Positions 59,866-64,000 of a stretch of 64,000 nucleotides of DNA are shown here, piece by piece; positions within the stretch are counted from its first letter, which is position 1, and the number at the start of each line of letters is the position of its first letter. The translations under genes were made by a program, and so were the position numbers. Origin of the DNA: JBBPZA01 sp963797015 (GTDB lineage Bacteria > Actinomycetota > Thermoleophilia > Solirubrobacterales > Solirubrobacteraceae); the NCBI GenBank assembly GCA_963797015.1, contig CAWCNV010000001.1, positions 930,001-994,000 of the forward strand. Reading direction: 5' to 3'. Under the pieces are notes generated by a model. It worked only from the letters and a program-made list of their open reading frames with translations. It had not been told where the DNA came from and did no database searches.

Positions 59866-61008
59866 GTGGTACCCACTGAGCCGATCGTGCGGTGCCAGGC
59901 TGCATCCGAGCGCGGCCGGCCGGCTGTAGGGCGAGCGCCGGTGGCGTTCCTCCTTGCGCTGTTCGTGCTCCTCCTCGCACCCTCGGCGGGCGCCGCCGCG
60001 TCGCTCGACACCGTTGACGTGACCGGTCGCAGCCTGTCGTTCCAGAGCATCGACATCCACGCCCAGAGCCGTCCTGGAGGCGTCAATCCCAGCGGCACCG
60101 GAACGTATTACCTGTTCGGTACAGAGCCGGTGATCGGCCCGATCACGTGCCTGAAGGTCACAGGGCCCGACCGCGGCGCGGGCACCGCCGGCGCGCCGAC
60201 CCACGCCGTGCTCAACATCGACAGCGAGCTCGGGTTGGTGACCGTCGCGCTGACCGACAACGGCGGTGGCGGCACGGACATCTTCAGCTCGATCGGGGGC
60301 AATCGCGAGCCGTCCGACTGCTCGCCGCTCACCAACGGCATCACCGAGACGCTGACGAACGGGCGCGCGGCGGTCTTCGATGCGCCGCCGGCCGCGGAGT
60401 TCCTCTCTCCGCTCGACGGCGCGACGAACGTCTCCGCGAGCGCGAGCGTGGCCGCGGTGTTCAACCAGGCGATGGACCGAGGCTCGCTGACCGGCGCTTT
60501 CACCCTGCGGCGCACCGGCGACGGCGCGCCCGTGGGCGGCACCGTCTACCTCTACGCCGAGCGGACGCCGGTCTTCGTCCCCTCCGTCGCGCTCGCGGCG
60601 GGCACCCAGTTCACGGCGACCATCTCCACCGCCGCGAAGACCGCCGAGGGCAACAACCTGCCCGCCCCCGTCACGTGGCGCTTCACGACCTCCGCGGCGC
60701 CGGTCGTGCGCTTGGTGAGCCCGGCCGACGGCGCGACGGGCGTGCCGGCGGGGACCGTGGTGCTCGCGGCGTTCAACGACGCGATGGACCGCACCTCGAC
60801 GGCCGGCGCCTTCTCGCTCAGGCGGACGAGCGACGGGGCACCCGTCGCGGGCACGGTCGACTTCTACGGCAGTGCGGTGCCCGTGTTCACGCCGGCCCAG
60901 CCCCTCGCCGGCGGGACGCGCTACACGGCCACGATCTCCACCGCCGCGAAGGACACCGGCGGTCGCCACCTGGCGGCCCCGAAGAGTTGGAGCTTCGTCA
61001 CCAGGTAA
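59866..61008 (+). CDS. Exported protein with two Big_5 (Ig-like) domains
   Basis: The product has a signal or anchor segment (VAFLLALFVLLLAPSAGAAA), a first beta domain with two Cys, then two tandem Big_5 domains, each with the family pattern: AVFNQAMDRGSLTGAFTLRR and AAFNDAMDRTSTAGAFSLRR, each followed by a FTATISTAAK-type strand. Big_5 domains are extracellular Ig-like modules. The start is uncertain: GTG at 59,866 or GTG at 59,941, the latter just ahead of the signal. Its end overlaps ftcD by 11 bp, convergent. Confidence 0.8.
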   Translation: MVPTEPIVRCQAASERGRPAVGRAPVAFLLALFVLLLAPSAGAAASLDTVDVTGRSLSFQSIDIHAQSRPGGVNPSGTGTYYLFGTEPVIGPITCLKVTGPDRGAGTAGAPTHAVLNIDSELGLVTVALTDNGGGGTDIFSSIGGNREPSDCSPLTNGITETLTNGRAAVFDAPPAAEFLSPLDGATNVSASASVAAVFNQAMDRGSLTGAFTLRRTGDGAPVGGTVYLYAERTPVFVPSVALAAGTQFTATISTAAKTAEGNNLPAPVTWRFTTSAAPVVRLVSPADGATGVPAGTVVLAAFNDAMDRTSTAGAFSLRRTSDGAPVAGTVDFYGSAVPVFTPAQPLAGGTRYTATISTAAKDTGGRHLAAPKSWSFVTR

Positions 61009-61882
61009 CGCCGTCCAGCGCGTCCTCGAGCGTGCGCCGGTTTCGCACCGGCACGTCGTCGGGGAAGCCCTCGAAGGCCGCCCGCGGCGCGAGCCCGACC
61101 AGCTCGGCGCCAGCCACCGGTGCGTGTGCGCGGACCGCGGCGACCAGCGCCGCGAGCGGCACACGCTCGTGCTCCTCGACGTTGGTGGAGACCTGGACGA
61201 TCCCCTGGCCGGCGAGCGCGAGGCCGATCGCGCGGACGCCGGGCAGGCCCTCCTCCCCACCCTGGCGGATGCGGGCCGCGATCCGTCGCGCGTCGTCGAG
61301 CGTCGCCGGCGGGCTCAGCTCGACGTTGAAGGCGACGAGCGGCGGCCGCGCGGCGACGAGCGTCGCGCCGGCGCTCGGATGCAGTCGCGGCGGGCCGAAG
61401 TCGGGCTCGAGCTCGCCCGTGGCGAGCCGCCGCGCGAGCTCGCCGCGGCCGCCGCGGCGGATCTCCGCGCGTGCGCGGCCGGCGGCCAGCGCCCCGTAGA
61501 GGAACACCGGCAGCTCCAGCTCGTCCCCGAGCAGCTGCGCGGCGACCAGGGCCTCGGCGCACGCGGCGCCGCGGCGGCCCGCGTCGAGGTGGACTACCGG
61601 CGCCACGTCCAGCGCGCCGACGTGAGGGTGCACGCCGTCGTGCCCGGCGAGGTCGACTCGCCGCAGGGTCTCGCGGGCACCCTCGAGCAGCGCCTGGGCC
61701 AGCTCGCCCTGCTCGCCGGCGAGCGTCAAGACCGAGCGGTTGTGGTCGGGGTCGGAGTGGACGTCGAGCACGCGCGCGCGACCACCCGCGGCGAAGGCGC
61801 CCGCGATCGCCGCGATCGCGGCCGGGTCGCGGCCCTCGGACACGTTGGGCGCCGCCAGCAGCGGCACCGCTCCCTCCCCCAC
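60998..61882 (-). CDS. ftcD: Glutamate formiminotransferase (FTCD N-domain type)
   Basis: It moves a formimino group from formiminoglutamate to tetrahydrofolate in histidine breakdown, or acts in a related folate reaction. The 294-residue protein has the motif LLAAPNVSEGRD at its start, DHNRSVLTL, VHPHVGALDVAPV and VSTNVEEHE. It lacks the cyclodeaminase domain found in vertebrate FTCD. No other histidine-degradation gene is near. GTG at 61,880-61,882. Confidence 0.9.
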   Translation of the reverse strand: MGEGAVPLLAAPNVSEGRDPAAIAAIAGAFAAGGRARVLDVHSDPDHNRSVLTLAGEQGELAQALLEGARETLRRVDLAGHDGVHPHVGALDVAPVVHLDAGRRGAACAEALVAAQLLGDELELPVFLYGALAAGRARAEIRRGGRGELARRLATGELEPDFGPPRLHPSAGATLVAARPPLVAFNVELSPPATLDDARRIAARIRQGGEEGLPGVRAIGLALAGQGIVQVSTNVEEHERVPLAALVAAVRAHAPVAGAELVGLAPRAAFEGFPDDVPVRNRRTLEDALDGVTW

Positions 61883-61883
61883 G

Positions 61884-62111
61884 CTACTGGCGGTGGTCGC
61901 GCAGGCCGCCGTTGTTCACGGCAGGCAGCGCACGATCGATGATCACCACGACCATCGTGAACAGGCAGATGACGCCGATCACCCCTCCGGTGACCACTCC
62001 GGCGACGAACAGCAGGACCACCGCGGCAAGCCATTTCGGAAGCCGCGGCGGCTCGCGCTTGGGGGGCTGCTCGCGGGTGTCGATGAGGAAGAGCACCGCG
62101 CTGGGACCCAT
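61884..62111 (-). CDS. Small membrane protein
   Basis: The 75-residue protein (MGPSAVLFLIDTREQPPKRE, then a long hydrophobic stretch WLAAVVLLFVAGVVTGGVIGVICLF in two helical halves) has a short cytoplasmic head and ends NNGGLRDHRQ. I do not recognise the family. It lies directly upstream of ftcD, with its stop two bases from the ftcD start, so co-expression is likely. The long upstream in-frame part is antisense to the next gene and not convincing. Confidence 0.65.
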   Translation of the reverse strand: MGPSAVLFLIDTREQPPKREPPRLPKWLAAVVLLFVAGVVTGGVIGVICLFTMVVVIIDRALPAVNNGGLRDHRQ

Positions 62112-62139
62112 GGTACTCGCGCCTATCCTCAGTTGGACG

Positions 62140-62511
62140 ATGGCGAAGACCTGGGTGCTGGACTCCGAGACGAAGGGCACGGGCGCCGAGATGGTGCCGC
62201 TCGAGAAAGTGCTGCGCGATCCCGCGCGGCCGAGCGACCCCGAGCTCGCGCGCGTCAGGCTGCGCTCGGAGCGCGCCGAGGCCCCGGCGCCCGCAGAGAG
62301 GCAGCCACCGCGGTTCAAGGTCGTCGATCTGCTGAGCCGCGAGGTCCTCGCCTCCAGCGCCGACACCCGTGCGACGGTCGCGCTGCTCCGCGGGGTGCGC
62401 TCGAGCGTCGACGTGAACGTCTCCGTCTGGGACACCGAGGCCGAGCGCTGGCGGCTGCTCGGGCTCGACGAGAAGCGGCTGCTCTGGCGCCTGCGCGACC
62501 GCTCGCGCTGA
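62140..62511 (+). CDS. Conserved actinobacterial hypothetical protein
   Basis: The 123-residue soluble protein starts MAKTWVLDSETKGTGAEMVP and has a second half PRFKVVDLLSREVLASSADT then DVNVSVWDTEAERWRLLGLD. The pattern of a DSETKGTGA opening and a WRLL-type end recurs in actinobacterial proteins of unknown function. No signal or membrane segment. It begins 29 bp from the divergent small membrane protein and precedes a YihY-like gene by 58 bp. Confidence 0.78.
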   Translation: MAKTWVLDSETKGTGAEMVPLEKVLRDPARPSDPELARVRLRSERAEAPAPAERQPPRFKVVDLLSREVLASSADTRATVALLRGVRSSVDVNVSVWDTEAERWRLLGLDEKRLLWRLRDRSR

Positions 62512-62569
62512 TCCGGGAGCAGCGACGGCCGCGCTCACGAAGACCCTTCGGCGGGCGCTGCATGAGGTC

Positions 62570-63376
62570 GTGGGGCTGTACTTCGACTCGGGCATCGGCG
62601 CGGACGTGCCCGCGCTGGCCTGGTTCCTGCTCGCCTCGCTCGCGCCGCTGGCGCTCGGCCTGACGGCGATCGCCGCCGTCGTGCTGGGCGACTGGGCCGA
62701 GGCCCAGCAGCTCGCCGACCGCGCCGCCGGGGTGCTGCCCCCCGACGCCCACGATCAGATCGTCCAGCTCGTGCTGCGCACCCACAAGGACTCGCCGCTG
62801 CTGATCGCCGGCGCGATCATCGGCATGGTCTGGACCAGCTCGGGCGCTGTCGGCGTGATCCAGCGCACCCTGACCCGCGTGCTCGGCATCGACCCCGGCA
62901 GCGCCGTGCTCGGCAAGCTGCGAACGCTCGGCGTCTCGGCCGCGGTCGCCGTGCTGATCGCGCTCGCGGTCGTCGTCGGCTCGGCCGGCACCGGGCTCGT
63001 CGGACGGATCGGGCTCGACGGGACGCTCACGCGCCTGCTCGTGCCGCTCGCCTCGATGTCGGTGATCGCGCTCATCTGCGCGGCCGCGATGCGCACGCTC
63101 GCGCTCGGAGCATTGAGCTGGCGCGCTGCGCTCACGGGCGCCGTCGTGAGCGCGCTGGCGCTGGAGATCACCCCGACAGCCGCCGGGTACTACCTGCGCT
63201 TCGTCGCCGGCCCGGCGCCGGTCGAGATCTTCCTGATGCTCGCGGGCGTGCTGATCACGTGCTACCTGATCGCGTTGGGCCTGCTGATCGGCACCGGGGT
63301 GGCGGCGCGTGTGCAGCGCGGCCGGCCGCTCGGACCCCAGCCCCAAGTCGCGGGGGCCACTGCCGGAGCGGAGTAG
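62570..63376 (+). CDS. YihY/BrkB-family membrane protein
   Basis: The 268-residue protein has six hydrophobic helices and the family-like segment VWTSSGAVGVIQRTLTRVLG. YihY/BrkB proteins are polytopic membrane proteins of unclear function, sometimes called virulence-factor or ribonuclease BN-like (a misnomer). The GTG at 62,570-62,572 is the first usable start. Upstream in-frame residues (TALTKTLRRALHEV) hint that the true N-terminus may lie a little earlier without a standard codon. Confidence 0.82.
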   Translation: MGLYFDSGIGADVPALAWFLLASLAPLALGLTAIAAVVLGDWAEAQQLADRAAGVLPPDAHDQIVQLVLRTHKDSPLLIAGAIIGMVWTSSGAVGVIQRTLTRVLGIDPGSAVLGKLRTLGVSAAVAVLIALAVVVGSAGTGLVGRIGLDGTLTRLLVPLASMSVIALICAAAMRTLALGALSWRAALTGAVVSALALEITPTAAGYYLRFVAGPAPVEIFLMLAGVLITCYLIALGLLIGTGVAARVQRGRPLGPQPQVAGATAGAE

Positions 63377-63385
63377 GGTTGGACC

Positions 63386-63802
63386 GTGCGCTTCGTCCTC
63401 AACGTGATCTGGCTGGTGCTGGCCGGATTCTGGATGGCGCTCGGCTACCTGCTGGCGGCGATCGTCAGCTTCATCCTCATCATCACGATCCCGTTCGGCA
63501 TCGCCGCGCTGCGGATCGCCCGCTTCGCGCTGTGGCCCTTCGGCCACACCATCGTCCAGCGCGCCGACGCGGGGGCCGGCTCGGCGATCGGAAACGTGAT
63601 CTGGATCCTGCTCTTCGGCTGGTGGCTGGCGCTCGGCCACCTCATCACCGGCATCGCCCTGTGCATCACGATCATCGGGATCCCGCTGGGCCTCGCCAAC
63701 TTCAAGCTGATCCCGATCTCACTGACCCCGCTGGGCCGTGAGGTCGTGACGAACGAAGAGGCCCAAGCGATGTCCACGGGCTCCCAGATCGCGATCCCCT
63801 GA
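63386..63802 (+). CDS. YccF-family (DUF307) membrane protein
   Basis: The 138-residue protein holds two related halves, each with a long helix and a re-entrant-like element: IWLVLAGFWMALGYLLAA with TIPFGIAALRIARFALWPFG, then IWILLFGWWLALGHLITG with IIGIPLGLANFKLIPISLTP. YccF-type proteins are inner-membrane proteins of unknown function. It starts 9 bp after the YihY-like gene (GTG at 63,386). Confidence 0.88.
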   Translation: MRFVLNVIWLVLAGFWMALGYLLAAIVSFILIITIPFGIAALRIARFALWPFGHTIVQRADAGAGSAIGNVIWILLFGWWLALGHLITGIALCITIIGIPLGLANFKLIPISLTPLGREVVTNEEAQAMSTGSQIAIP

Positions 63803-63832
63803 AGACCCGCCACGTCCTAGACTGGCCCTCCC

Positions 63833-63906
63833 GCCGGAGTAGCTCAGTCGGTTAGAGCAGCGGAATCATAATCCGCGTGTCGGGGGTTCGAGTCCCTCCT
63901 CCGGCA
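63833..63906 (+). tRNA. tRNA-Met (anticodon CAT), elongator type
   Basis: Acceptor stem GCCGGAG pairs with CTCCGGC, discriminator A. The anticodon stem GCGGA/TCCGC holds the loop ATCATAA with anticodon CAT. The T arm is GGGGG-TTCGAGT-CCCTC. No GGG/CCC run is in the anticodon stem, and the acceptor is fully paired, so it is not an initiator. The genome-encoded CCA is absent. tRNA-Ile2 (lysidine) is a less likely alternative. Confidence 0.95.
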
Positions 63907-63943
63907 TTGCGAAGCCCCTGCTAATCTCCATATTCTGGGTTCA

Positions 63944-64000
63944 TCACCCAGGACGTGGATCGAAATGTGTCCCGGATGTGTCCCGAAACGCGCATGCCGA
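63944..64000 (-). other. Possible 3' tail of a gene entering from beyond the window
   Basis: The minus-strand frame from 64,000 to a stop at 63,944-63,946 encodes 18 residues (SACAFRDTSGTHFDPRPG). The same bases carry a short direct repeat TGTGTCCCG. Both lie just past the tRNA 3' end, a common site for integrases. The fragment is far too short to name. Confidence 0.25.

Overview
The window is GC-rich bacterial DNA with heavy G/C bias at third codon positions, frequent GTG and TTG starts, and many 4-nt stop/start overlaps (ATGA, GTGA, TTGA). Its gene order (recN-nadK-tlyA-dxs-ispA-xseB-nusB-efp, pepP-aroQ-aroB-aroK-aroC, aroE-mltG-ruvX-alaS) and a monoderm-style type IV pilus locus without a secretin point to an actinobacterium. 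I infer class Thermoleophilia (Solirubrobacterales-like) from overall resemblance. That is an inference, not a search result.

Layout. Bases 1-13.1 kb: a long minus-strand housekeeping array. It runs from chorismate and shikimate genes (aroC, aroK, aroB, aroQ) through a Xaa-Pro peptidase, a nitronate-monooxygenase-like protein, efp, nusB, xseB, isoprenoid genes (ispA, dxs), tlyA and nadK to a truncated recN. 13.2-17.5 kb: a mixed patch with a short second prepilin peptidase, an exported beta-sandwich protein, a CxxCxGxG zinc-binding miniprotein, a fatty-acid hydroxylase-like protein, an APS kinase and a GT-C glycosyltransferase. 17.5-23.3 kb: aroE, mltG, ruvX and alaS. 23.4-28.5 kb: a methyltransferase, an O-antigen-ligase-like protein, an IscU-like/MnmA fusion and a CapA phosphatase. 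28.6-41.7 kb: a complete type IV pilus locus (pilB, pilT, pilC, pilA, three minor pilins, pilD, pilM, pilN, pilO-like and a PilP-position protein). A 510-bp intergenic region in it carries a convincing GEMM-I (cyclic di-GMP class) riboswitch aptamer just upstream of the major pilin. 41.7-45.5 kb: a membrane-anchored thioredoxin-like protein, aspS and hisS. 45.5-50.3 kb: an ABC exporter diverging from a two-component operon with two sensor kinases and one regulator. 50.4-64 kb: a metallo-beta-lactamase-fold hydrolase, a YfhO-like membrane protein, a secreted CocE-like hydrolase, GH15 glucoamylase-like, beta-helix and Big_5 exported proteins, formiminotransferase, small membrane proteins, YihY- and YccF-family proteins and tRNA-Met(CAT).

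Three genes cannot be read in one frame: aroK/aroB at about 11,296-11,299, mltG near 19,570, and the GH15 gene near 57,300. Each is repaired by a single-base change. Three such events in 64 kb suggest indel errors in the assembly, although real frameshifts cannot be excluded.

The most interesting points are the c-di-GMP-type riboswitch in front of pilA with a Shine-Dalgarno-sequestering hairpin behind it, the scaffold-domain fusion on the tRNA thiolase MnmA, the acidic 12-residue repeats in the cytoplasmic head of MltG, and a probable AroK-AroB fusion split by one extra base. I saw no CRISPR array, insertion sequence or prophage. The last bases beyond tRNA-Met may be the edge of an integrated element.
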